From Strigomonas culicis (Eukaryota; Euglenozoa; Kinetoplastea; Trypanosomatida; Trypanosomatidae), in the NCBI GenBank assembly GCA_000482145.1, contig AUXH01000012.1, forward strand, positions 1-64,000: a stretch of DNA of 64,000 nt, written 5' to 3'. Both the position numbers and the translations under genes were made by a program. Positions 45,575-54,615 of the stretch are shown here, in pieces; the first letter of the stretch is position 1, and each line of letters opens with the position of its first letter. The notes under the pieces were generated by a model. The model was not told the origin of the DNA and ran no database searches. It saw only the letters and a program-made list of their open reading frames with translations.

Positions 45575-47941
45575 ATGTTTGAAGAATCGGAGGGGCACGT
45601 ACTTCGCCTGGAGTATGTGCTGAAAAGAAACAAATGGAACACGATCTACCGCGCGAGCCGGTGGCAAAAGGAAAGGGAAGAAACGGAGTGCACGAGTCCT
45701 TCCCACAGCGGGATGGAGGCCGCAGGGGGTCGGCTTTCCCCTCCGCCTCGCACGCCGCTCGCACCGGCGAGCGGGTTGCCGTACTCTCTGCTGCGGTCCA
45801 CGGCCGTTGTGGTGAAGGAGATGTGTCTGGACGAGCTCACTACTAGCGTCTCCAGCTTCATGGACCAAGCCGCCTTCCTCACGAACGCGCTGCACCCGCA
45901 CTTGGTGCGTACCTTGTCCGTGTTCTGCAACGCGGGCGGGCAGTCTAACTTGGAGGGTATCCCGTGCGCTGCGCGCGCGAGGTCGAGCAGCGACCCGACG
46001 GGGAACGGGTCCATGGTGAGTCTGCCAACCGACGCGGCCGTGTCGACGCTGCAGCTGTCCGCGCAGCCCTCTCTCTGTGTGGTGGAGCAACTGGTCGAGG
46101 GCTGCAGCGTGCACGAGTACATTGCGAAGGTGTGCATGCCGGCGCGCGAGCGACTGCTGCGTCCGCAGGCGGAAAGGCAGGAAGGGGGCGGGATGGAGGC
46201 AGGAAGGGGAGCCGTTACCGCGGCTAGCGTCGCGTGTGGCATGAAACCCGCGTTCATCGCGGCCATCCTGTACGACGTCCTGCGAGCGCTGCGTTACCTC
46301 CACGAAGACTGTCACTACGTTCACCGGCACCTGACCATCGCAGCCCTGCTGATCGACAAGCAGAACGGTAAAGTGAAGCTGGGAAATCTGCTCAAGCTCG
46401 GACAGGTGCTGAACCCCGAGGAGGGCTGTCGCAGAGTATGGGGTGGCCTCGAATTTGCGGCGCCGGAGGTGCTCCAGTGGGGCACGATGCACCCCACGAC
46501 AGGGGCCCTGTGCACCTACGCGTTTGCCGTAGACATTTGGTCCGTCGGCATCGTGGCCTTGGAGATGGCGCTTGGCCTCTTTGCCTCCGCGGAGCCGCAA
46601 TTTGCGAAGTACGTGGAGCTGTTTGGGAAGGCGCCGTGCTCCTGCGAGGCGGGGGGTGCCGTCGCGGCGAGCCAGGTGGCGCCGGCGCTCATCGCGGACG
46701 AGACGCTCGCCGACTTCGTCGCGTGCTGCCTGCGGGTGGAGCAGTCCGTGCGGCCGGATGCGCGGTCGCTGCTCACGCACCCCTTCTTTGCGCAGCACCG
46801 CGCGGATTCGCTGCTCGACCGCTCGCGCACCATCATCGGCGTCGTCGACGCGGTCGAGGTGGCGCGGACGGAGCCCGCCGCCGCGGCGACGTCGACGGAG
46901 CTGCCCAAGACGACGAAGCGCACGAGCACCATCACGACCGCGTCGACCCCGCGGACGACCCCCGCCGGCGTGTTCCTCAACACGGATCACGACAGCGGCG
47001 GCGCGAACACGGAGCACAACACGAGCCTGCATGGCGACGCGTCCCGGGTGCTGCCCGACTCGCACGCGGCGTCCTTGGGGAACAGCATGTACGCTGGGCG
47101 CACAGCTGCACCCGCACCGCCCCCGCCGGCTCCTGCCATGGCGACGGAAAACACGGCAGAGCGAGTGGAAATGCTGAAGCGTGCCTTTTACAACGCACGC
47201 AGTGGTCCGACCGTTCTTTCCGAGTCGTTTCCGCACTTTCACTGGGACCTGCCACCGCACCTGCTTTACATGGAGTCTTGGAACGACAGTACCGCGGGAG
47301 ACAAGAGCACCGCGGCGAGTGCCAAGGGCAGAGGCCCGCAGGGCAACGCCGCCGCCACGCGGAAGACGCTCTTTGAAGCCGTGATCCATCCAGCGGCTGG
47401 GGAGAGCCTGCGTACGATCCAACAAGTGCACCGCGCGCTGCGCAAGATGCATCCGGACACCCTGAAGGAACTGCAGTCCACAGGCCAGATCGCCTTCTCC
47501 ACGGACGACTTGCGCCAAACGGTGCGAAACACAAAGAGCGTCGAAAAGACGCTCAATCAGATTGACAAGGCATTCCGGAAGCTTGCGAGTGAGGAGGGGG
47601 AGTTGTTGGGCCTCTTCTGTGAGCAGCTCGCTACGCAGCTGCTCTCCAGTCCGGAGAACGTGGATACGCTACAGCATGCGGCGATGAGTCTGCAGACGCT
47701 TTTTGCGCACAGCAATGCGGCGATGGGAGGAACAAACCAGTACCTCAACGGTAGCAGTGAGGCTCCACCACAATCTGTGGAAAGAAAGACACCAGCACCA
47801 CAGGCTTCTCCACAGGCTCTGGGGTTTGCCGCGCGCATGCCAGTGCACCGCGAAGCGACTGGTGCTGGTGGGAAGATGGAAGTGGCAACGGGAAACGCAT
47901 CTGCCTTCTTGTATAATCAGTGGCTATCAAAACAGTCATAG
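45575..47941 (+). CDS. Protein pseudokinase, STRAD-like
   Basis: A 788-residue protein with a protein-kinase fold at about 8-410, but key residues are gone. The Gly loop is replaced by YVLKRNKWNTIYR. The strand-3 Lys is kept (Lys81 in AVVVKEM). HRD reads His250-Arg251-His252, and DFG reads Leu269-Gly270-Asn271. APE (FAAPEV), the DIWSVGIVALEMA helix and the late Arg in SVRPDARSLLTHPFF are kept, so the fold should be intact. It is probably an allosteric scaffold, as STRAD pseudokinases are. The last 375 residues are low-complexity with helical parts. An insertion of about 45 residues separates the hinge region from the C-lobe. Confidence 0.82.
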   Translation: MFEESEGHVLRLEYVLKRNKWNTIYRASRWQKEREETECTSPSHSGMEAAGGRLSPPPRTPLAPASGLPYSLLRSTAVVVKEMCLDELTTSVSSFMDQAAFLTNALHPHLVRTLSVFCNAGGQSNLEGIPCAARARSSSDPTGNGSMVSLPTDAAVSTLQLSAQPSLCVVEQLVEGCSVHEYIAKVCMPARERLLRPQAERQEGGGMEAGRGAVTAASVACGMKPAFIAAILYDVLRALRYLHEDCHYVHRHLTIAALLIDKQNGKVKLGNLLKLGQVLNPEEGCRRVWGGLEFAAPEVLQWGTMHPTTGALCTYAFAVDIWSVGIVALEMALGLFASAEPQFAKYVELFGKAPCSCEAGGAVAASQVAPALIADETLADFVACCLRVEQSVRPDARSLLTHPFFAQHRADSLLDRSRTIIGVVDAVEVARTEPAAAATSTELPKTTKRTSTITTASTPRTTPAGVFLNTDHDSGGANTEHNTSLHGDASRVLPDSHAASLGNSMYAGRTAAPAPPPPAPAMATENTAERVEMLKRAFYNARSGPTVLSESFPHFHWDLPPHLLYMESWNDSTAGDKSTAASAKGRGPQGNAAATRKTLFEAVIHPAAGESLRTIQQVHRALRKMHPDTLKELQSTGQIAFSTDDLRQTVRNTKSVEKTLNQIDKAFRKLASEEGELLGLFCEQLATQLLSSPENVDTLQHAAMSLQTLFAHSNAAMGGTNQYLNGSSEAPPQSVERKTPAPQASPQALGFAARMPVHREATGAGGKMEVATGNASAFLYNQWLSKQS

Positions 47942-48245
47942 ACACTTCACGACTATATAGTTCGTACCCTGTCATCACAGTTTGGGAAGAGGAGAGAACA
48001 GTTTTGTTTTTCCCCTTTGTATTCACAAGAGAAGCAAAGAGGACGGTGGGGCTAACTTCTCGCAGCGTGACTTTTCTTCAGTGTGTTTGTCATTCAAGTT
48101 GTCTCTCTTCTCTCGCCTCAACATTTGCTTTTTTTTTTTGGTCTACGTCGTTGTTTCATTTTCTTCTTGTTGTAAGAAGGATTGATTCTCGCAAAAGGTT
48201 TACGACTATTTCTTTCTCTCTCTTTACCTTTACACGGCTGGTGGG
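47942..48245. other. Spacer, no gene seen
   Basis: Pyrimidine-rich in its second half (about 48100-48235), with T runs at 48128-48139, suitable for trans-splicing of the next gene. No gene seen. Confidence 0.6.
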
Positions 48246-48707
48246 ATGACGAAGCTAGTGCGAAAGCTGAAGCAGATGGCCAAGAAGAGGGCTCACCGCA
48301 AGACCGTGCAGAAGAAGAAGGAACAGCGGCAGGTGCGCGCGGCGCTCGAGGCAAAGGAATCCGAGCGCAATAAGCTGGACAACGAAGTGGAGAAGGAGAT
48401 GACGCGCTTAGCACAAGAAGACGCGAAAGAGGGTGGAGCGCCGCTTATGAATGAGGCGCCCAGTGAAAGCAGCGCGTCAGAGGAGGCTGTGGAACAAAAA
48501 AGCAACGTGCGCAAAATTGGTGATTTAGTTCTCGATGTACCCAACCGTAAATCGAAGAAACAGCTCACTCGCAAACAGCGAAAGCGGAAAGAGAAAATAC
48601 TCGATCGCGGTGTCTCCATTTCGGACACGTTGGACAAGAAGTGGGATCTGAAGAAACGACGTGTCAAAGTAAGAGCTCAGATTCGTAATCAGGACCTCCA
48701 TAACTAA
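48246..48707 (+). CDS. Small Lys/Arg-rich protein, possibly nucleolar
   Basis: A 153-residue very basic protein I cannot assign. The N-terminus (KLVRKLKQMAKKRAHRK) and C-terminus (RKSKKQLTRKQRKRKEK, KKRRVKVRAQIRNQ) are dense in Lys/Arg, with an acidic Ser/Glu-rich centre (about 55-82). Composition of this kind is typical of ribosome-biogenesis or RNA-binding proteins and gives strong nuclear/nucleolar localisation potential, but no domain is identified. Coding status is supported by clean frame and position. Confidence 0.75.
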   Translation: MTKLVRKLKQMAKKRAHRKTVQKKKEQRQVRAALEAKESERNKLDNEVEKEMTRLAQEDAKEGGAPLMNEAPSESSASEEAVEQKSNVRKIGDLVLDVPNRKSKKQLTRKQRKRKEKILDRGVSISDTLDKKWDLKKRRVKVRAQIRNQDLHN

Positions 48708-49130
48708 AAAGCTGTTCCCCTACTTTTGTTTCCCTGTCGGTTAACATATAATGAGTTTTGATGATGCTTAATAACTATTATTACGTTACGCTTTGCTTCT
48801 GACAGCTTTGTATCTGTTATCTCGCTTTTACTATCTATTTCATGCTTCCCCTCTGTATGCCGTTTCACAGCGTCTTGTATACTCTATTGCCCTTCTCCCT
48901 CCCTCTCTCTCTCTCTACAAAAAAAAAAAAACCTTCTCGCTGCATCTGGAAGTTTTTCTAGTGAGGTTCTTCGCTGTGTATTAGAGGCTCGTAATACAGG
49001 GAGTTAGTACCGGGAAAATACTAGTAACATCCATTTGTTTTTCAAAAGAGTGGTATCCGTGTTTTACCCTCGTTTTTGGTTTCGGCGTCGTCATTAACTG
49101 AGCAAGTATCTGTACGCTACAGCACGTAAT
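48708..49130. other. Spacer with (CT)n tract, no gene seen
   Basis: A pyrimidine tract including (CT)n at about 48890-48915 is followed by a 13-A run. The rest is AT-rich. No gene seen. Confidence 0.6.
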
Positions 49131-50927
49131 ATGGACGTACCAGTATCTAGTGTCGTAGAGGATGAAATCCTTCCGCCGGTGCCGAGTGATACCACCGCGA
49201 CCACAACAGTGGCGCCTACCGCGGTAGAACAAGGTGAAGAAGCTGTGGGTGGCCGCGGTGATGCCTTGCACGGAGCCACGTCGCCGCAGGAGGCGGTCAG
49301 TAGGCCTGTGGGGCTGGACGAGCTACTTGCCATGGACGCGGAGCTGGAGCAGCACAGCCTGCGCGGCGAGCGGACCGCAGGGGCGGGCAGGGAGCTCAAA
49401 GCGGGGCGGAGCACTAACACGCTGCCGCCAAGTGAGGGGTCGGCTGCTTCCCTCCTGCCGGAAAAGGAGGCCGCCACGAGGGACAAGACGGTGCACTACT
49501 CCATGGATAGCTTGTTCGGGCCGTATTTCGAGATCAAGGTGCTGGATGATAATATAGAGGAGCTGGCCAAGGCGCCCTTCCCCGCCTTGATGGATGTGCA
49601 GAACATCATTTCCTCTCAGTTCGGTAATTATGTGAGGGCGGAGGACATTCAGCAAGTGTGGTGGAGTCAGGATGACGCCAACATCTTGGCCAAGCTCATG
49701 CAGGAGAACAAGGAGGAGTGCGACTCGGCTGAGCTGGAGCGTCTCTTTGGCAAAGCCGGTATGATGTGTCTACTGAAGGAGCGCAAGATGGAACCGTTCC
49801 GACTGCTGGACTGCGTGGCGCCCGCGACACCGCCCTTTGCCGGTGGCTACCATCCGGATAATATGTGGCTGGTAGACATGCCCAAGATCCAACCGAATCG
49901 GCAGATCTTGCACGCCGACCCTCAGCCGTACGCGCCAGAGCGCTCCGGCTATCTCGAGAGCAACGACCGCATGCTGTACACGCCGCACAACGTGATCCGC
50001 TGGGCCTACCACAAGGGGCAGAACACGTTCATGAGCAACGCGCGCCTCGTGCGATGGTCCGACGGCTCCGTGACGCTGCAGGTCGGCGAGGACACCTTCT
50101 CGCTGCACGACAACAAGAGCAACAGCGCGCTCCACGTCCTTGGCGCCGAGACGAAGGTGAAGAAGGGGAACGTGGAGATACCCTGCGTGCTGAAGACGCT
50201 CCAGCCTAGCCGACACTTCGTCGTGGAGGGCAGCAGTGCCAAGTCCATCGCGAAGGAGACCATTAATGAGGCCGTGCTGCACGAAACGGTGCGGCAGAAG
50301 CGCCGTCTTCCCTACCTCACGTCGCAGACACCCGATGTGGACCTGCGGAAGCCGGCGAAGGACCGGACGCTGTACGAGGAGTGCGTGCACGCAGAGCTGG
50401 AGCGGAAGCGCAAGATGCTCGATCAGAGGATCAAGGAGGGCAACCCGCCGACGCTGGAGGAGCAGGTGGCGATGGACAACGAGATGTGGAACCGCATTAA
50501 CGCCATGACCCAGGACGACATGGTGCGGCACCAGGAGGAGGCCCGCCGCCACGAGGAGGTGCGTGTGGCGGAGCGCCAGGCGTACCAGCGCTCCACGCGG
50601 CGCGAGCGCAACCTCGAGCTGGAGGGCGGCGACTACAGCGACGCCGACGAGCACGACTTCTCTCGCAAGCGCGCCCGCGAAGACGACCCGGTGGACCGCC
50701 TGGACCCTCTGCGGGATGCGTTAGAGACCGTCGCGGATGAGCTGCCCGCTGACAGCGAAGTGGCCAAGGTCGTCGCTGGTTTCATCGGCTACATGAACGG
50801 GACTAGTTACAGCGAGCCTACTATAGAAAACGAACTTCCCGATATCATCAAGAGTATCCAAGAGGGTGCCCCTGGAGTAGACGTTGCGCCTCTGCAGGAT
50901 ATACACCAGCGGCTTTTCCGACGATAG
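49131..50927 (+). CDS. LEO1: LEO1-like subunit of the PAF1 transcription elongation complex
   Basis: A 598-residue protein whose core (about 240-420) matches LEO1. HNVIRWAYHKGQNTF leads into SNARLVRWSDGSVTLQVGED, the family's hallmark strand pair, then HDNKSNSALHVLGAE. The core is followed by a long charged helix (residues 420-500) and an Asp/Arg-rich segment containing a basic nuclear signal (FSRKRARED). The N-terminal 120 residues are disordered and acidic. LEO1 binds RNA and histones during RNA polymerase II elongation and influences chromatin silencing. The start at 49131 is the first ATG after the T-rich leader. Confidence 0.87.
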   Translation: MDVPVSSVVEDEILPPVPSDTTATTTVAPTAVEQGEEAVGGRGDALHGATSPQEAVSRPVGLDELLAMDAELEQHSLRGERTAGAGRELKAGRSTNTLPPSEGSAASLLPEKEAATRDKTVHYSMDSLFGPYFEIKVLDDNIEELAKAPFPALMDVQNIISSQFGNYVRAEDIQQVWWSQDDANILAKLMQENKEECDSAELERLFGKAGMMCLLKERKMEPFRLLDCVAPATPPFAGGYHPDNMWLVDMPKIQPNRQILHADPQPYAPERSGYLESNDRMLYTPHNVIRWAYHKGQNTFMSNARLVRWSDGSVTLQVGEDTFSLHDNKSNSALHVLGAETKVKKGNVEIPCVLKTLQPSRHFVVEGSSAKSIAKETINEAVLHETVRQKRRLPYLTSQTPDVDLRKPAKDRTLYEECVHAELERKRKMLDQRIKEGNPPTLEEQVAMDNEMWNRINAMTQDDMVRHQEEARRHEEVRVAERQAYQRSTRRERNLELEGGDYSDADEHDFSRKRAREDDPVDRLDPLRDALETVADELPADSEVAKVVAGFIGYMNGTSYSEPTIENELPDIIKSIQEGAPGVDVAPLQDIHQRLFRR

Positions 50928-51419
50928 ATATGGATTTCAATGCCAGAAAAGTGAAGTGATGCGATTTTCCTTATCTTTTTTTTTCTGTATTTGTCTGTGT
51001 AGGTGGATGTGCACGTGTGTGTGCGTGTATACCAACAAAGTGCACATATAACGGCGTGTCCATGAGATGGAGTGTTGAATGTTTCCTGTAACTTGAATGT
51101 AATACCTTAAGAAAGAAAAAGAAAAAAGAAGGAGTCCACAGGCAGATAAGTAATGAAGAGGAAAGAAAAATACATTTCTGATGTAACTCTTTTTCTTCTA
51201 ACAACTGATATTAATAATAGACGTCAACACATCTATATACATTTGTTGTTGTGGTGGTTGTTGTTATCATTTTATCCTTACTTCAGTTTTCGCAGACAGG
51301 TAATTTAGGTGTTTGCAATGTATACGGCTGCCGTAAGTATTCTTTTTTTTTTTGCTGGATTGCTACAACGGTTCCTACTCCCTACTCTTTTTTTTTTTTG
51401 TAGATTGGATAGTATAAAA
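50928..51419. promoter_or_regulatory. Spacer with acceptor site for selenocysteine lyase gene
   Basis: Contains GT-rich sequence at 50990-51030, a polypurine segment at about 51108-51175, and, near the 3' end, a T/C tract at 51371-51400 followed by TAG at 51401-51403. That acceptor lies 16 nt before the ATG at 51420 and excludes the upstream in-frame codons. No gene seen. Confidence 0.58.
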
Positions 51420-52730
51420 ATGTGTAATTGTGAAGGTCCTCCGCTAAAGAAACGAAAGGCGGAACCACTGCGGGCGACTGAACCGTATCCCATCTACCTG
51501 GATTACAATGCAACGACGCCGCTGTGCGACGAGGCGTGGGAGGCGATGGCCGGCGTGCACAAGGTGTGGGGGAACCCGAGTTCTTCCCACCCCTATGGGC
51601 TCGCCGCAAAGTGCGCGCTGGAGCAAGCCCGCGAAACCATTAGTGAGGCCCTCGGTGCCAGTAGCTCGCAGAGCATTGTGTTGACCTCTGGTGGTACGGA
51701 GTCTAACAATTTAGCAATCATCGGTGGGGCACGCTGTGTGGCGAAGAAATGGCCAAACAAAACGTACATTGTTTCCACAAACTGCGAGCATCCGGCAGTG
51801 GCCGAGGTGCTCAAGTATCTGAAAGAGAACCACGGGTTTCATTTCCTGATGGCACCGGTGAATGCGAAAACGGGGCGTCTAGACGCGGACCTACTGGAGC
51901 GCTTCCTCACTGAAGAGGTTCCTGGGGGCCCAGAGCACGTTGCACTTGTGACGGTCATGTTTGCGAACAACGAGCTCGGGTCGGTAAACCCGATTCAGGA
52001 ATTGGTGAAGGTTGTCAAGCGGGTGTGTGGGGATGACACACTCTTCCACAGCGATGCCGCGCAGGCCCTCGGCAAGGTCCCTGTGCATGTCCACAACACG
52101 AATGTGGATCTTCTCTCCGTGTGTGGTCACAAGTTCTACGCCCCGAAGGGGTCCGGGGCCCTGTACATCAAGCCAGGTGTGACCATCCGCAACGTTACCT
52201 TCGGCGCCGGACATGAACGCGGCATTCGCCCAGGCACGGAGAACGTACTGCTCGCCACCGGTATGGCAGAGGCATTGCGCCTGTCCGTGACGCGCATGGG
52301 TGAATTCGCAGGCCAGATGCGTGCGACCCGTGACGAGCTAGCGCGCGTGCTGCGGGACGAGCTAGCCAAGAATCACATGGACTACGTTGTCAACGGAGAT
52401 ATCAGTTGCGCGCTGCCGAACACGCTCAACTGCGCGGTACGCAAACACGTGGCGAACCATAAATCGGGCGAGGCTTTTACGTACATCTCTGCGCAGCGAC
52501 TCATTATTGCGATCGGCGACCAAGTGTGCATCTCCGCTGGCTCTGCGTGCCACTCGACGGCCGGTGATGCGGAGATCGAAGTGTCCGCCCCGCTTCGGGC
52601 AGTGGGGGTAGATCTCAATCGCGCGATCGGGACCCTGCGCATTTCGACTGGGAGAGACACTACGATCGAGGAGGTGCGACGGGCCGCCAGAATTATTGCC
52701 CGGCAAGCGGCACAGCAGTTTGCGGAATAA
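51420..52730 (+). CDS. SCLY: Selenocysteine lyase / cysteine-desulfurase-like enzyme
   Basis: A 436-residue class V PLP enzyme of the NifS family. YLDYNATTPL, WGNPSSSH, TSGGTESNN and NCEHPAV bind cofactor and substrate. Lys238 in CGHKFYAPKG is the Schiff-base lysine. Cys377 in SAGSACHST is the catalytic cysteine. The ACHS loop and the absence of a mitochondrial presequence favour cytosolic/nuclear selenocysteine lyase over the mitochondrial Fe-S enzyme Nfs1. The N-terminus carries a basic KKRKAE stretch. The reaction releases selenium (or sulfur) with alanine. The start is set by the splice acceptor at 51402-51403. Confidence 0.87.
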   Translation: MCNCEGPPLKKRKAEPLRATEPYPIYLDYNATTPLCDEAWEAMAGVHKVWGNPSSSHPYGLAAKCALEQARETISEALGASSSQSIVLTSGGTESNNLAIIGGARCVAKKWPNKTYIVSTNCEHPAVAEVLKYLKENHGFHFLMAPVNAKTGRLDADLLERFLTEEVPGGPEHVALVTVMFANNELGSVNPIQELVKVVKRVCGDDTLFHSDAAQALGKVPVHVHNTNVDLLSVCGHKFYAPKGSGALYIKPGVTIRNVTFGAGHERGIRPGTENVLLATGMAEALRLSVTRMGEFAGQMRATRDELARVLRDELAKNHMDYVVNGDISCALPNTLNCAVRKHVANHKSGEAFTYISAQRLIIAIGDQVCISAGSACHSTAGDAEIEVSAPLRAVGVDLNRAIGTLRISTGRDTTIEEVRRAARIIARQAAQQFAE

Positions 52731-52990
52731 GGCTGCTCTAATGAACGTCGCATTATCGGTGGTATCTGCGTATAACTGTTCTAACGTACTCGTTTTTTTT
52801 TTCTATTCTTGCAAGCACAGTGGCGAGTCTGTCTGGCTCCTTTATGGAGCATGTGTGCGTAGATTGCCTTCCATTTTTGCTGCTGTTTTTTTTTTCATGT
52901 TCTTTACTTTCCTTTATCATTCTCTCTCCCTCTGCATCGCCTCTACCTGGAAAGCCTGAAAGCCCTTGCTATATAGCGTATGGTGTTGAA

Positions 52991-54205
52991 ATGAACTCCT
53001 TCTTGGGTGTTCCCTTTACGGAGCCCCTCCGGTGGTCTTTACACCCATGTAGAGTCTCTCAGAATTGTGTTTATGACGACACTGAGGTCCGTGTTCCAAC
53101 CTTGGACGTGACGGTGACAGTGCCGGCGGCACACAGCCGATGCTGCCGGACGCGGCTCCTGCTGGACTCCTTTCTTGGTAGCCTGAGCACCGAGTTGGAC
53201 AAGATGCTGACAAGCAGAGCCGAGCACACCGGCAACGCGATGAGTGCACGCCGTGCGGTCGAAAGAGACTCCCTGCAGCGGCTGGCCGCGTACGTCGACA
53301 AGTTGAAGCGGTCAGGTGACATGGAGACGCGGCGTAGCGTGATGACGTTCAAAAACCAGCTGCCTCCTGTGGTTCGCGTGAGCGGAGGGTCACCCTCAGC
53401 GGCCCCGCGGTACGCGATGAAAGGGCGAATTGAGCTTCGGTCCCGGTGCAGAGGTGAGGGCACGGCGGAGGACCACTTTCCACCTCTACTGGCGATCAGC
53501 CCTTCGGATGGGTGCGAGGCTTCGTTGAGCGTTCCCACGTCTTCGTGCTTTCTGCTGCTACGCGAAGAGGTCACGTGCCTGGACAAGGACGCGCCCCTGT
53601 GGGCCGCGAGCTACTCGCCCTTCTCCTTCGATCTGAACACGACCGCTGCCAGCACGGAGGAGACCTTTCTTCGCCTCTCTTTTGACATCTTCGCCAGCAC
53701 CTTCGCACCCGGCTCTCGCCCGGTGAGAGACTGGCGCGAGCTACCGATCGAAGTGCGGAAGATCACCGAGATGACAGGGCCGCAGCAGCGCTTCGCCCTG
53801 TTGACTCAGCACGGTGCGGATGCGGCGTTGGCCTCGTTGGAGAAGCGCCGGCAGAAAAGCCTGCGCCTACGCGTAAACACCCTTTTGGCCAGCCCATTCA
53901 CGGAACGGCGCAAGCGTGGGCGGCCCAAGCAGACGGAAGACAATTCGCTTCCTGCCACTGAGGCGAGTGCGCACCCGTTTCCCTTGTCACGTATAGCGGT
54001 TCTGTCCTGCGACGGTGGCATCCCGGTGGAGCACTGTCATTTGAAGGCATCGTCTACTCTCCTCTCTGTGCTATCCAAACATACTGCGTGGCCGATTGTC
54101 TTGTCGCCAGAGACGACGGCAGCGCCGCCTCTTTCTCCGGAGACTGAATGCCAGGACTTTATCCAGGCACTGTTAGATTACTCGAAGCTGCTCGATTCCA
54201 TGTAA
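52991..54205 (+). CDS. Hypothetical protein with an AT-hook-like motif
   Basis: A 404-residue protein of no recognised family. It is soluble, with no membrane segments once the start is placed at 52991. A pyrimidine tract at 52878-52950 and AG at 52953-52954 precede this ATG; the longer frame upstream is translated tract. A minigene-like ATG-to-stop of four sense codons at 52980 sits in the leader. Residues 305-314 read RRKRGRPKQ with the AT-hook core Arg309-Gly-Arg-Pro, suggesting minor-groove DNA binding. The rest is Ser/Thr- and Leu-rich with several predicted strands. A nuclear role is inferred weakly. Confidence 0.7.
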   Translation: MNSFLGVPFTEPLRWSLHPCRVSQNCVYDDTEVRVPTLDVTVTVPAAHSRCCRTRLLLDSFLGSLSTELDKMLTSRAEHTGNAMSARRAVERDSLQRLAAYVDKLKRSGDMETRRSVMTFKNQLPPVVRVSGGSPSAAPRYAMKGRIELRSRCRGEGTAEDHFPPLLAISPSDGCEASLSVPTSSCFLLLREEVTCLDKDAPLWAASYSPFSFDLNTTAASTEETFLRLSFDIFASTFAPGSRPVRDWRELPIEVRKITEMTGPQQRFALLTQHGADAALASLEKRRQKSLRLRVNTLLASPFTERRKRGRPKQTEDNSLPATEASAHPFPLSRIAVLSCDGGIPVEHCHLKASSTLLSVLSKHTAWPIVLSPETTAAPPLSPETECQDFIQALLDYSKLLDSM

Positions 54206-54615
54206 GCATGCTAAACACATCGTTCTACTGATTTCTTCCTAATTTGACGGCGCGGCTGTTAGAAAATTCGTATGACTTAACTTTGTTGTACGTTCTTTTT
54301 GTATGTGCCTGCTTGCTTTGATAAACGTGTATGTTTTTTTTTTCCCCTTGTCTTTTTTCTCTTCTTGCATCTTGTATTAGATAAGTTAAAGATACGTTTG
54401 TTTATTATTATTTTCCATTCACGCACGGACACGGATAATCATTGGATCCGTGGGTGAGTACAATCTTTCCTTTTTGTGAAGAATCTTCAACTCTAAAACT
54501 TCACGACGCTCGACCAACAGCCCTGTAAAAGGGCTAACAAACTAATTGTTTCTTTAACAACACTGATTTCTAGCTGAGTATTCATACATACATATACATA
54601 CATACAACATACCAG
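54206..54615. other. Spacer, no gene seen
   Basis: AT-rich spacer with a T run at 54333-54342 and a degenerate TACA repeat at 54587-54607 just before the next ATG. Nothing else seen. Confidence 0.6.

Noticed and set aside
45569..47518. 649-codon antisense open frame opposite the pseudokinase gene
   Set aside because: A shadow of high GC third positions; the sense strand has kinase-fold motifs and all neighbours run on the + strand. The same reasoning removes the antisense frames at 21420-22799, 29931-31334 and 34061-35458.
52820..52990. Upstream extension of the AT-hook protein with a hydrophobic segment
   Set aside because: Starts at a non-ATG codon and consists of translated T/C tract ending in an acceptor AG.
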